Below the pieces are notes generated by a model. The model was given only the letters and a program-made list of their open reading frames with translations, did no database searches and was not told the DNA's origin. Both the position numbers and the translations under genes were made by a program. Below are positions 25,750 through 34,437 of a stretch of 58,562 bases of DNA, piece after piece; positions within the stretch are counted from its first letter, which is position 1; the number at the start of each line of letters is the position of its first letter. Origin of the DNA: Actinomycetes bacterium (GTDB lineage Bacteria; Actinomycetota; Acidimicrobiia; Acidimicrobiales; Acidimicrobiaceae); contig JAKAZZ010000011.1 of the NCBI GenBank assembly GCA_021826315.1, positions 1 to 58,562 on the forward strand, in the 5' to 3' direction.

Positions 25750-27510
25750 TTATGGTTCGAGGAGGTTGCATGCGACGCGATTTCGCCCCGCCTCTTTTGC
25801 ACTATAGAGCGCTTTATCGGCGGCCGCCAGAAGCGATACTGTGAGATCACTCGAGGCGATCGACCTATAACTTTGGTGGCCGGATTCAGGATCTAAGGTG
25901 GCTACACCAATTGAAATAGTGGAACGTACCTTTTTCTTGTTATCGGTTTCGATCGTCATTTTTTCGATGGCACTTCGAATTCTTTCCGCTTCAGTTCGGG
26001 CTTGCTCTTGTCCTAGGTTTTCAAGGAGGATCGTGAACTCTTCACCGCCATACCGTGCCACCATAGTCGAATCGCTTGCGAAGGACTCTATTATCTTCGC
26101 ACATGCTACTAAGTAGTGGTCACCGGCTAAGTGGCCATATGTGTCGTTGATGTTCTTGAACTTGTCGATGTCGAGGAAGAGAACTGATAGCTTTTGGCCG
26201 CTCTGCTTGGCACGTTCGATTGCATGGTCGACTCTTAGCGTAAAGAAGTTTCGGGTTGGAAGGTGAGTTAGGTCATCGGTCTGCGCCTGTCGCTCCAGAC
26301 GTTGGAATTTGACCACCTGTGCGATGGCAGCCTCGCATTGAGCAGAGAAGAACTCGAGAGTCTCGATCTGTGAAGGCGTAGGGTGTCGACCGCTCTTTGG
26401 CTCATCGAGGGAGATGACGCCGATCTGTTCCCCGTCGAAGTCGAAAAGTGGGATCGTAAGTGAATCAAGTGGGTGCCAGACTGCGTCTCCCTCGTGGGGC
26501 GTTCGGTCTGGAACTGCAAGCATCGACCACACCTCATCGGGGAGTGAAAAACGATTATGGTCGAAGAAGTAGACTCCGCCAATCGCCATCTCGGGTTGCG
26601 TGAGGGGTTCAAATTGTCGGAGGTCGATCGCATTTATCGCAAGCGTCTCCTCTTCTTCTTTGGTGAGGCCAAAAGATGCTCGCAGTTGTAGTCGAGTTGT
26701 GTCTGGCTCTTTTAGGTTGATGACGATTCGCTGAAAGTCGGCAGCCTCGGCCATCAATCGGGCAAAGTCGTTCAAGACTTCGGTTAGCTGCTCTTGTCGT
26801 TTGCTAGCAGCTGTTGTTTCAAAGAGGCGCGATATCTGTGCTCGTTGTGCCTCGAGAATTCTGATCCGAGAGGCTGCATTGGTACGAGCCCGGAGGAGTT
26901 CAATCGCAATCGAGCAGTAGTTGGCGAATAGCTCCAAGAAGAGAGAGTTCTCATCGCTTGGAAGGGTCCCATCCTTCGGGTCGTCTGGATTTATAAGTCC
27001 AATAAGTTCCCCGTCGCGATCGTATAGTGGCGCAAATAGGACCGATAGTGGATGCCAGCCGCTATGTGCTGCATCAAAGTTCGGTGTTGGCACGATAAAA
27101 GAACCGAGTGACTTTTGAACGACGTCGGTGCGTCCATCGAGCCAGTAAAGATTTCCAATAGGTGCTGCATTCCTTCGAATTTCGTCGATTACTCCGACCG
27201 GCATTGTATGGTTTGAGATCTCACTATTCATCGTTCGTGGGTCGGTGGAGTAGCGCGAGACGGTTCGAAAGATATCGCCTTCTTTGATGAAGATTACGCT
27301 TGCCGAGAAGCCAAGTTCTTCACAGACGATTCGGTTGATCTCGTCGAAGAGAGATATTTCATCGTCGAGGAGCAGCAACTTACGGGCCGTCTGTATGACG
27401 GTCCTTAGTTTGTTGTACTCTTCAAAACCAACATCGGTCATCTTTTTCCTGTCGACCATCGCTCCATGGGAGTCGAAATCAACTTTGAGCGCCTCATTTA
27501 TATTCGGCAC
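25750..27510 (-). CDS. GAF-GAF-GGDEF diguanylate cyclase
   Basis: A 586-residue cytoplasmic signalling protein. Two GAF-like sensory domains (about 30-205 and 225-400) share a common segment: GWHPLSVLFAPLYDRDGELIGLINPDDPKDG and WHPLDSLTIPLFDFDGEQIGVISLDEPKSG. The C-terminal GGDEF domain (about 410-580) has DDLTHLPTRNFF, FLDIDKFKNINDTYGHLAGD and the catalytic loop RYGGEEF, so it should make cyclic di-GMP. The usual RxxD product-inhibition site before RYGGEEF is absent; that position reads S-D-S-T. The GTG start at 27510 lacks a clear ribosome site, so the true start may be a few codons inside. It lies in the same orientation as the YbjQ operon, 183 bp upstream of it. Confidence 0.9.
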   Translation of the reverse strand: MPNINEALKVDFDSHGAMVDRKKMTDVGFEEYNKLRTVIQTARKLLLLDDEISLFDEINRIVCEELGFSASVIFIKEGDIFRTVSRYSTDPRTMNSEISNHTMPVGVIDEIRRNAAPIGNLYWLDGRTDVVQKSLGSFIVPTPNFDAAHSGWHPLSVLFAPLYDRDGELIGLINPDDPKDGTLPSDENSLFLELFANYCSIAIELLRARTNAASRIRILEAQRAQISRLFETTAASKRQEQLTEVLNDFARLMAEAADFQRIVINLKEPDTTRLQLRASFGLTKEEEETLAINAIDLRQFEPLTQPEMAIGGVYFFDHNRFSLPDEVWSMLAVPDRTPHEGDAVWHPLDSLTIPLFDFDGEQIGVISLDEPKSGRHPTPSQIETLEFFSAQCEAAIAQVVKFQRLERQAQTDDLTHLPTRNFFTLRVDHAIERAKQSGQKLSVLFLDIDKFKNINDTYGHLAGDHYLVACAKIIESFASDSTMVARYGGEEFTILLENLGQEQARTEAERIRSAIEKMTIETDNKKKVRSTISIGVATLDPESGHQSYRSIASSDLTVSLLAAADKALYSAKEAGRNRVACNLLEP

Positions 27511-27966
27511 TTAGGTTAGTCCAATTGACGAAAAATATTGGTGATATTTGCGATTGTAATGAAATAATCATTTCAACGTATCGAAAAGATAACCCAGATT
27601 CAATATTTCCTATGACCGAACTCTTTCGTGCACAAATAAATAGAAGATACTTTGAGAAGTGATTTTATAAAAGCAGTGAACTACTTATGTACCTTGGGTT
27701 CAAGTAATGACCTTTTCCTCTACGTTCACGAAGGATTTCATAATTGTCGCCAAACTTCTCTACCGATCCTCGATTTTGGATTTTTGTGACTGAACCTCAA
27801 GGGAGGCTGAGATACAGTTGAGTTACGTTTTCGGAATGGTGTTCTAGGCCCGTTGGCTCTTTGGCTTACCTCCTTGAACAGGAAGCGTATAAAAAGTGAT
27901 ACTTCCCGTGTGGCCCGACGATCGCCAAAAGCGGGAGGCTTTAGTGGCATTTACCTATGTCGGACC
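27511..27966. other. Intergenic region between GGDEF and YgjP genes
   Basis: About 456 bp upstream of the GGDEF gene. It contains a small perfect palindrome TGAAAT-AATC-ATTTCA at 27560-27575, 50 bp before the GGDEF start, which could be an operator. The rest is AT-rich near the GGDEF gene. No gene is supported. Confidence 0.4.
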
Positions 27967-28653
27967 CTACTTGAGATTGCGTACCCAAGGGGGGAAGTTT
28001 GTTTCAGCGAGCTTTATTGCTCTTCTTCGTTCCAAGTAGATGGGATCCAATTCTTCAAGGTGCCTATAGAAGGACTTGGAGTGGTTCATGTGAGATATGT
28101 GTGCGATCTCGTGCAGCATCACTCCTTCTATAAGCGACTTATCGAGGAGCATCAATCGTGCACTGAGTGAAATCGTGCCGGAAGATGAGCGACTAGCCCA
28201 CCTGCCATTTGGAAGTCCAATACGAATCTTATGTACCTCTCGCCCGCTCGTCTTTAAAAGCGTGTCGAGAAGTTTGGATAGTGGCTCTCGTGCGAGTTTC
28301 TTTAATGCCGAACCGAGGATTTGGTCGATATCAAGAAGAGATTCGCCCATGATCCTGATCTCAAAGTTGTCGATAGTAAATCGCGCTTGATTCTGCTTGG
28401 CAATATGGTACGTAACGCGATACGTCTCGCTGAGGAGGGGGATGTCTATTTTTTCCGGGTACTTAACTGCTAGCGGAAGAGGGGGAAGCGATATCTTGCC
28501 ACTTTCGATCTGGCTTATAATCGTCGTTTTAGATCGCTTGGAGAGCGACGATGGGGACCTGACTTCGATGGAGCCATCTGATCCTCGGTATAAACGGGCG
28601 CTTCGTAGCCTGCGATCGACTTTGAAGTCAATCTCATGTCCTTTAGTTGCCAC
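27967..28653 (-). CDS. YgjP/DUF45-type zinc metallopeptidase
   Basis: About 228 residues, with a C-terminal metallopeptidase motif LHEIAHISHMNHSKSFYRHLEELDP. HEIAH is the zinc-binding HExxH, and the downstream H-SKSFY matches the DUF45/YgjP (M48-like, WLM-related) group. The N-terminal half has the family's R-S-A-R-L and IEVRSPSSLSKRSK elements. The physiological substrate of the family is unknown. I set the start at GTG 28653 because GGAG lies exactly six bases upstream, whereas the TTG at 28671 has no ribosome site. A possible 39-residue small ORF lies just upstream on the same strand. Confidence 0.82.
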   Translation of the reverse strand: MATKGHEIDFKVDRRLRSARLYRGSDGSIEVRSPSSLSKRSKTTIISQIESGKISLPPLPLAVKYPEKIDIPLLSETYRVTYHIAKQNQARFTIDNFEIRIMGESLLDIDQILGSALKKLAREPLSKLLDTLLKTSGREVHKIRIGLPNGRWASRSSSGTISLSARLMLLDKSLIEGVMLHEIAHISHMNHSKSFYRHLEELDPIYLERRRAIKLAETNFPPWVRNLK

Positions 28654-28674
28654 TTGGTACTCCGGAAACAACGA

Positions 28675-28794
28675 TCACACTTTTACTATAAGGCTTAACT
28701 TACTGCCACGATCGTAATCGCCACCGGTCTCAAGTAACCGTCTTAGTTGCGTTATGGTCGTTGAAAGTTTGGCGTTGAATTCGCTCTTAGGCAT
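28675..28794 (-). CDS. Possible 39-residue small protein upstream of YgjP gene
   Basis: ATG at 28792-28794 opens a 39-codon frame ending TGA at 28675-28677, 21 bp before the proposed YgjP start. The peptide begins MPKSEFNAKLSTTITQLRR and ends in a hydrophobic strand (LSLIVKV). It looks protein-like (amphipathic helix, then a beta strand) and could be a real small gene or a leader peptide. No strong ribosome site is seen. Confidence 0.4.
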   Translation of the reverse strand: MPKSEFNAKLSTTITQLRRLLETGGDYDRGSKLSLIVKV

Positions 28795-29146
28795 TTCGAT
28801 TCAATAATGGTAGGTGTTGGGATCTTTTTCGTGGGAACCGCTAGGGCGAATGGACCTAAACGCAATTTGCAGTGCTGTGTCCCTCAGGGTGAGCACCCGT
28901 AGCGATTTACGGAACTTTATGGCTTCGAGTACGGTCTATATATTTAAAGAATCGCACTTCTTTATGACATTAATAATAAATTAATAAAACTTCCGGTTGC
29001 GTTGTCGATCGTGCTCTATTCTTTATGTTTCAGTTTGATGTACGGACATCGTTGGAGTAGCGTATTCATCCGTACTCTTTCGTGCTGCGGCTAAGTAGCG
29101 TTTGAGTTGCAATGTGAGTTTTGCCTCTCTGGGTCAAGGGGATGAG
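28795..29146. other. Divergent intergenic region before TetR gene
   Basis: About 350 bp between the small ORF/YgjP unit and the TetR-type gene. It contains a very AT-rich patch at about 28930-28990 (suited to promoters) and a GGGTG-AG-CACCC micro-palindrome near 28887. No gene or RNA is supported. The region very likely holds both divergent promoters. Confidence 0.4.
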
Positions 29147-29761
29147 TTGTCAGAGACTACGGTACTTTCGAGTTCGGCTAAGCGTCGTCTCAGGATCGTC
29201 GAATGTGTTATAGATTTGCTCGGTACGCAAGGTGGTAGTGCGGTGAGCCACCGTGCCATCGATGATATGTTGGTGTTGCCTAACGGCACTACCTCTAACT
29301 TTTTTCGAACAAAGACTGCACTCCTCGGCGCGGCTTACGACAGAATCGCTGAATTGGACCTAATTGAGGTTGATCGAGCATTGGCCGCTGCTCAAAACGC
29401 GCCGAAATCGGATGTATCAGGCTCTCAGATCATAGCCAAGACAATCGAGGCCTGGGTGGGCAGCGAAGAGGGACTCATACGCCACCGAGCTCGTCTAGAA
29501 ATTGATCTTTTAGCTAGTTATTGGAGCGATCTAGCACCTATAGTTCTCCACCACCGCAATGAAGTAACCAAGCTCGTAGCGCAATTTTTAGCGATTTTAG
29601 GGCTCGATGACACGTGGGAGAAGGCCAGGATGCTTCACGTTATAACAGATGGCCTCATCTTCGACCAAGCGATTCACAAGTACGATGGCCATCGTCTATC
29701 TCTCGAGACCATAGGTGAATCTCTGTCATCGATGTTGCTCTCGTGGCGAACGGCCGACTAA
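29147..29761 (+). CDS. TetR family transcriptional regulator
   Basis: A TetR-type repressor of about 204 residues. The N-terminal helix-turn-helix is RRLRIVECVIDLLGTQGGSAVSHRAIDDMLVLPNGTTSNFFRTKTALLGAAYDRIAELD. The FRTKTALL segment is the conserved start of helix 4, where most family members have YxHFxxKxxLL. The C-terminal all-helical part (EAWVGSEEGLIRHRARLEIDLLASYWSDLAPIVLHHRNEV) is the ligand and dimer domain. I favour TTG 29147, which has AAGGGG five bases upstream; TTG 29102 and GTG 29114 are open but lack a ribosome site. The target genes are unknown. It is convergent with the UvrA-like gene and divergent from the YgjP unit. Confidence 0.82.
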   Translation: MSETTVLSSSAKRRLRIVECVIDLLGTQGGSAVSHRAIDDMLVLPNGTTSNFFRTKTALLGAAYDRIAELDLIEVDRALAAAQNAPKSDVSGSQIIAKTIEAWVGSEEGLIRHRARLEIDLLASYWSDLAPIVLHHRNEVTKLVAQFLAILGLDDTWEKARMLHVITDGLIFDQAIHKYDGHRLSLETIGESLSSMLLSWRTAD

Positions 29762-29873
29762 CCGATACTCCAATAGAAGCGGTGCACCCTACGGTTTTTG
29801 CTTGGACAATCACCTTTGGTCAATAACCGACACTCGGGCGGAGATGACCGATTTCCTGGTAAAGCTAGCAGTG

Positions 29874-32267
29874 TTAGCTTCGAGATAGGTTGTCAGAGAG
29901 GTATTGGGAAAGGTACTGCGCGGTAAGTCCTACCCCGGACTCGATCATCGTCTGGGGTGTACCTTGAAATACAAGTTCGCCTCCATTGTGACCCGCACCG
30001 GGGCCTAAGTCGATGATCCAATCCGCGTGTGCTATTACGGCTAAATTGTGTTCGATTACAATCACGCTCTTTCCTTTGGCTACGAGTCGATCGATAATGG
30101 CAAGGAAGTTTGCTACATCAGCTAGGTGGAGACCGGTTGTTGGTTCGTCTAAGACGTAGATATCGCCGCTTTGACCTATTTGATCGGCGAGTCGGAGTCT
30201 TTGACGCTCTCCTCCCGAGAGAGTGGAAAGCGGCTGGCCTATCTTTATATACCCAAGCCCTACATCGATAATTCGATCAACGATCTGGGAAGCTGCCGGT
30301 ATTTTGGACGGCAAGCTATCAAGGTACTGCCTAAGCTCGTCTGCCGACATAGCTAGCACTTGTGAAATGTCCTTACCACCGAGGCTGTATTCGAGGACCT
30401 CATCGTGGAATCTTCGTCCTTCACACTCCTCGCAGATGGTCGACGCTCCAGCCATTATTCCGAGGTCGATGTAGATAACGCCGGCGCCACTACAGTTTTG
30501 GCAAGCTCCATCGGAGTTGGGAGAAAATAGCGCTGCTTTTACCCCATTCTCCTTAGCAAAGGCCTTGCGGATGGGTTCTAACAGATTGGTGTACGTACCA
30601 GGATTCGATCGCCTCGAGCCCTTTATTGGGCTTTGATCGATTCTCACGACATCGTAGACCTTCGGAATCGAGGAGTAGATGAGCGAACTCTTCCCAGAGC
30701 CGGCGACGCCCGTCACGCAAACGAGGACGCCAAGTGGGATATCTACGTCGACGTCTTTTAGGTTATTCTTGTTCGCTCCACGAATGGCAATAGTTCCCTT
30801 TGGCTCGTGTGGCTTTAGGCTAAGTGGAGTTCGGTACTTTAAGTAGCGACCAGTGATTGAGTCATTTTCAAGAAGGCCTTCAACACTTCCTTCGTAGCAG
30901 ATCTGACCCCCTTTCTCTCCCGCGCCAGGACCGATGTCAACTACGTGGTCGGCGATCTTGATCATCTCGGGCTTGTGTTCAATGACAAGTACCGTGTTCC
31001 CCTTGTCTCGTAGCCCTACGAGTAGTTCGTTGACTCGGGATATATCGTGAGGGTGCAGCCCTATCGATGGTTCGTCGAAGATGTAGGTAACGTCTGTAAG
31101 TGGTGATTCAAGGTGGCCGATCATCTTAGTGCGCTGCGCTTCGCCCCCAGATAGAGTTCCCGATGGACGATTGAATGATAGGTATCCGAGGCCGATCTTG
31201 GTGAACTGTTCTACGGTCCGTCGAAGTGATGAGAGTAGGGGAGTGGCAGATGGTTCATCGATCCCATCAAGAAAGGAGATGATGTCGCTAATTTGCATCT
31301 CGGATACGTCTGCGATCGATTTTTCGTTTACTAGGGACGAACGGGCTCCTAAAGAAAGTCGCGTCCCTTCGCACTCGTCGCATGTGGAAAATGTAGCTGC
31401 TCGCTCGGAAAAGGCTTTGAGGTGCGGTTGGAGACTCTCCTGGTCTTTGGCGAGGATCGACTTGGTTATCTTTGGAATGAGTCCCTCGTAGGTTACATTG
31501 ACGTTGTTTACCTTTATCCGGATTGGATCGTGGTACAACAGATCGTCGAGTTCTTTGGCGGTGAAGTCTGAGATTTTTTTGTCGGGGTCGACGATACCCG
31601 AATCGGTAAATATCTTCAGTGTCCAGAAGCTATCGGGGGTATAGCCCGGAACTTTGATGGCTCCCTCGTTGAGCGACTTCGAAGGGTCAAAGACTTCAGA
31701 GAGATCCAGAGTTGAGATGCTTCCTCGCCCTTCACACTTGGGGCACATCCCACCGAGGCGGCTAAATGTAACTCTCTGCGCCTTGGCTCTTCCCTTTTCG
31801 ACTGTAATAGCGCCGCTAGCGCGAACCGAGGGAACGTTATATGAAAAGGCAGATGGGGGACCGTAGTAGGGTTTTCCGAACTTTGAAAAAAGAATACGAA
31901 GGAGTGCGTTAGCATCTGTAACCGTGCCAACAGTGGACCTGGGGTCCCCGCCAAGTCGTTGCTGATCCACCGATATTACCGTCGTAAGTCCTTGGAGAAG
32001 GTCTACCTCCGGTCGTGACATGCGCGGCATGAATCCTTGAATAAATGTGCTGTACGTCTCATTTATCAGCCGCTGGGACTCTGCAGCCAAAGTGGCAAAG
32101 ACCAACGAACTCTTTCCTGAGCCAGAGACTCCAGTAAAAGCAGTTATCTTGCGCTTTGGTATGGCGAGATCTACATTCTTTAAATTGTTCTCTCGGGCGC
32201 CATAGACCCTAATGAAGTCGTGATTATCTCTTCCTGTAACTTCTGCTAAACGACTGTCTTCGATCAA
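29874..32267 (-). CDS. UvrA-like ABC ATPase (UvrA2/DrrC type)
   Basis: About 797 residues with two ABC ATPase modules and UvrA-type zinc modules, shorter than housekeeping UvrA (about 940). Module 1 has Walker A TGVSGSGKSSLVF, then ISVDQQRLGGDPRSTVGTVTDANALLR, which is diagnostic of the UvrA-like group that lacks the UvrB-binding domain. Zinc cysteines are MCPKCEGRG and CDECEG. Signatures are LSGGEAQR and LSGGERQR; Walker B is IFDEPSIGLHP and YVLDEPTTGLHL. Such proteins give tolerance to DNA-binding drugs or alternative repair (DrrC, UvrA2). I chose TTG 32267 because GGGAG is six bases upstream and the residues before it (up to 32396) are cysteine-rich nonsense overlapping a DNA repeat. Confidence 0.88.
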   Translation of the reverse strand: MIEDSRLAEVTGRDNHDFIRVYGARENNLKNVDLAIPKRKITAFTGVSGSGKSSLVFATLAAESQRLINETYSTFIQGFMPRMSRPEVDLLQGLTTVISVDQQRLGGDPRSTVGTVTDANALLRILFSKFGKPYYGPPSAFSYNVPSVRASGAITVEKGRAKAQRVTFSRLGGMCPKCEGRGSISTLDLSEVFDPSKSLNEGAIKVPGYTPDSFWTLKIFTDSGIVDPDKKISDFTAKELDDLLYHDPIRIKVNNVNVTYEGLIPKITKSILAKDQESLQPHLKAFSERAATFSTCDECEGTRLSLGARSSLVNEKSIADVSEMQISDIISFLDGIDEPSATPLLSSLRRTVEQFTKIGLGYLSFNRPSGTLSGGEAQRTKMIGHLESPLTDVTYIFDEPSIGLHPHDISRVNELLVGLRDKGNTVLVIEHKPEMIKIADHVVDIGPGAGEKGGQICYEGSVEGLLENDSITGRYLKYRTPLSLKPHEPKGTIAIRGANKNNLKDVDVDIPLGVLVCVTGVAGSGKSSLIYSSIPKVYDVVRIDQSPIKGSRRSNPGTYTNLLEPIRKAFAKENGVKAALFSPNSDGACQNCSGAGVIYIDLGIMAGASTICEECEGRRFHDEVLEYSLGGKDISQVLAMSADELRQYLDSLPSKIPAASQIVDRIIDVGLGYIKIGQPLSTLSGGERQRLRLADQIGQSGDIYVLDEPTTGLHLADVANFLAIIDRLVAKGKSVIVIEHNLAVIAHADWIIDLGPGAGHNGGELVFQGTPQTMIESGVGLTAQYLSQYLSDNLSRS

Positions 32268-32329
32268 CGTGAACTCCCAAGGCCTCTTTTTCAGCAAGAA
32301 CTGACTTCGTAACTGTTTGCTATGTCTCA

Positions 32330-32355
32330 CACAACAGCATCGCACAACAGCATCG
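32330..32355. repeat. Tandem 13-bp repeat upstream of UvrA-like gene
   Basis: CACAACAGCATCG occurs twice in direct tandem (32330-32342 and 32343-32355), followed by CACC. It lies 63-88 bp upstream of the proposed UvrA-like start, where promoter or operator elements are expected. It may be a regulator half-site array or simple slippage. Confidence 0.55.
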
Positions 32356-32477
32356 CACCTATATCGAAAGCCTACATCCACGAAGCTGCCACCCAAAGGG
32401 ATATACGCTTGCAGATAAAACCTGAGATATCCCTTAGCTAGCGCTCTAACTTTCGGGTTATGGTGATGGCAGCCTCT

Positions 32478-34187
32478 TTAGGCCAACCGCTTACTTCCAG
32501 GGCCAGAGATAACGCTCCTACCACCATTTGTGGGAGTGACGGTTATCTGGGTTGAGATTCGGTCTTTGAGCGATTGCACGTGTGACATGATTCCTACGAC
32601 CTTGCCTTGACTTTGGAGGCTGGATAGGGCATCGATTGCTGCCTCGAGAGCCTCTTCATCGAGGGTGCCAAAGCCCTCGTCGAGAAAGAGCGAATCCACG
32701 CTTAGTCGACCACTGAGCATATTCGACAGTCCAAGTGCGAGTGCGAGACTAACGATGAAGCTCTCGCCACCCGAGAGGTTCTTGGTAGTTCGTACCTCGC
32801 CTCCCTGGTAGTTGTCGACGACGTTTAAGGATAGGCGTTGTCCGATCCTCTTATCAGCGAGAAGAAGGTAGCGATCACTCATTATCTGCAGCTGACGATT
32901 AGCGCCTTTTACAAGCGACTCAAAGGTTAGCGTTTGGACGAAGTTTCGATACTTCTTCCCGTCGGCTGAGCCGATTAACTTGTCGAGATCCTCCCACCGC
33001 TGAAATTGTCTTTGCTGCACCGCTAGCTCTTCACATAGCGCTCTATATCGAGCTCTGAAGCGCTCGTTTGCCTCTAGGCGTGCCATGAGAGCGGATTCGT
33101 CAAACTGAAGTTGATTGAGTTGCGCCTCTAGATCTTCGATCGCCTCGAGTATCTCGCCTAACGTGTCATCAGTTGTGATTAACTTTTCTATGCGAGCTAG
33201 AGACTCGGATTGACTTTGAAGTTGGGAGGCGAGGGTGAGAGAAGTTGAGGTAAGTTCGTCTTTGCGTCGCTCAAGTTCATCGACCTCTATTTGACTAAGA
33301 AGGCATCCCAAGAACTCCCCTTCGTCGTTGAACCCCTCGGCGGACAACCTTGCGCTTACCTCCTCTGTGCTTGATCGAAGCTCGGCCTCGAGTCGTTCTA
33401 GATTCGATGTGAGGGTTGTTATCTGTCCTTTGAACTGGCTGATACGGTCGTTAGATTCCAATAGCATCACCTCGAGACCTTGATGTTTGATGCCTAGGTC
33501 GTCGACCTTTCGCTGCGCCAAGGCCTCTTCTACCTTTGCATCCCTATCGCCAAAGAGTTGCCGCCTCTCATTCGTTAGCTCTTCTACGACTTTTGACTCT
33601 TCCAGTTGTCGAGTAATTAGTGTTGCAAGGCGCTCTTGCGATATCCGCTCTGCCTCTTCTAGGTGGGATATCTCTGCCCGAAGTGCGCTGAGTGCCTCAT
33701 TCAATTGGTGAATTTTAGATCTTGAATCACTGTATCGATTGGCACGATCCAAAAGATGGAGGTTCACCTTTGAAAACGAGGAGTCGTCTTCAAATTGCCA
33801 CAGATCGGAGATGTAGGGTTCTAGCAACTGTCGAAGAGCACTTTTATCGGTCTCGTACTCTACCTTTGCTACTTCGACATTTGAATCTTCGCGATCGAAG
33901 ATAACCTGGGCGTCCTCGTGGCGCGATGTAGAAATCGAAAGCGTTGCCTCAAGGTGTACTAAGGCGGCCGTTGCGTCGTTGGCCTTTGCTTCAACCTCTT
34001 CAATTGCCTCACTAACCCGATCGATCGAGGCGATTAGTTCATCAATCTCATTTAGCTTTGTCGAAGCTAGGTCGATAGATGGAGATGTTTCACCGTTCGC
34101 AAAAGGGTGCTCAATTGAACCACAGAGCGGGCAGGCCTGACCGGCGACGAGGAGGTGGCCGCGTCTTCCCTTCAGCTCGTTAGTTTG
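32478..34187 (-). pseudogene. sbcC: sbcC, 3' half only (N-terminal half missing)
   Basis: The frame is open from 34187 to the stop at 32478 and encodes the second half of the SbcC/Rad50 nuclease ATPase. The zinc hook CPLCG is at about 34140-34115, within GQACPLCGSIEHP. It is followed by a long coiled coil (SEAIEEVEAK...) and the C-terminal ATPase lobe with LSGGESFIVSLALALGLS (signature) and LDEGFGTLDEEALE (Walker B). The N-terminal Walker A lobe, first coiled coil and sbcD are absent. Just upstream an in-frame TGA (34188-34190) closes the frame, and no other frame continues the protein. The first possible start is an internal TTG at 33827. A product could not hydrolyse ATP alone, so this is probably a broken gene or a junction artefact. 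Confidence 0.85.
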
Positions 34188-34191
34188 TCAC

Positions 34192-34437
34192 TTGCCCACG
34201 ATTCTCGAGAAGGTTGAAATCCATCGCCACTATGTGAAGAGACTGACGCAAGAGAGCGATCCTTCACTATTTGACGTTTTGGACATTAGGCCGGACGCTG
34301 CCGACAATTGTTCATCGCGGCCGGCGATGATTCCAAAGGGATACGTTCTAATTCGCTCTTTGGCGGTCCCATGTCACTTTGCAAGCAGGACTATGAATCC
34401 CGATAGCGCTAGAAGTAACCGCTCTCCGCTATGCTAG
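34192..34437 (+). pseudogene. Possible 5'-truncated gene fragment at sbcC junction
   Basis: An 81-codon frame (VEIHRHYVKRLTQESDPSLFDVLDIRPD near its start) that begins at the point where sbcC similarity ends, and whose stop overlaps the next ATG (ATGCTAG). No start codon with a ribosome site exists. The best reading is the tail of a gene that lost its 5' end at the same breakpoint, translationally coupled to the downstream gene. It could also be chance. Not recognised. Confidence 0.35.

Noticed and set aside
32268-32396. 43-residue N-terminal extension of the UvrA-like protein
   Set aside because: It translates the 13-bp tandem repeat into a cysteine-rich stretch and lacks similarity, while TTG 32267 has a good ribosome site.
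34192-34430. Continuation of the SbcC N-terminal half in another frame
   Set aside because: All three minus-strand frames beyond 34190 contain stops and lack coiled-coil or Walker A features.
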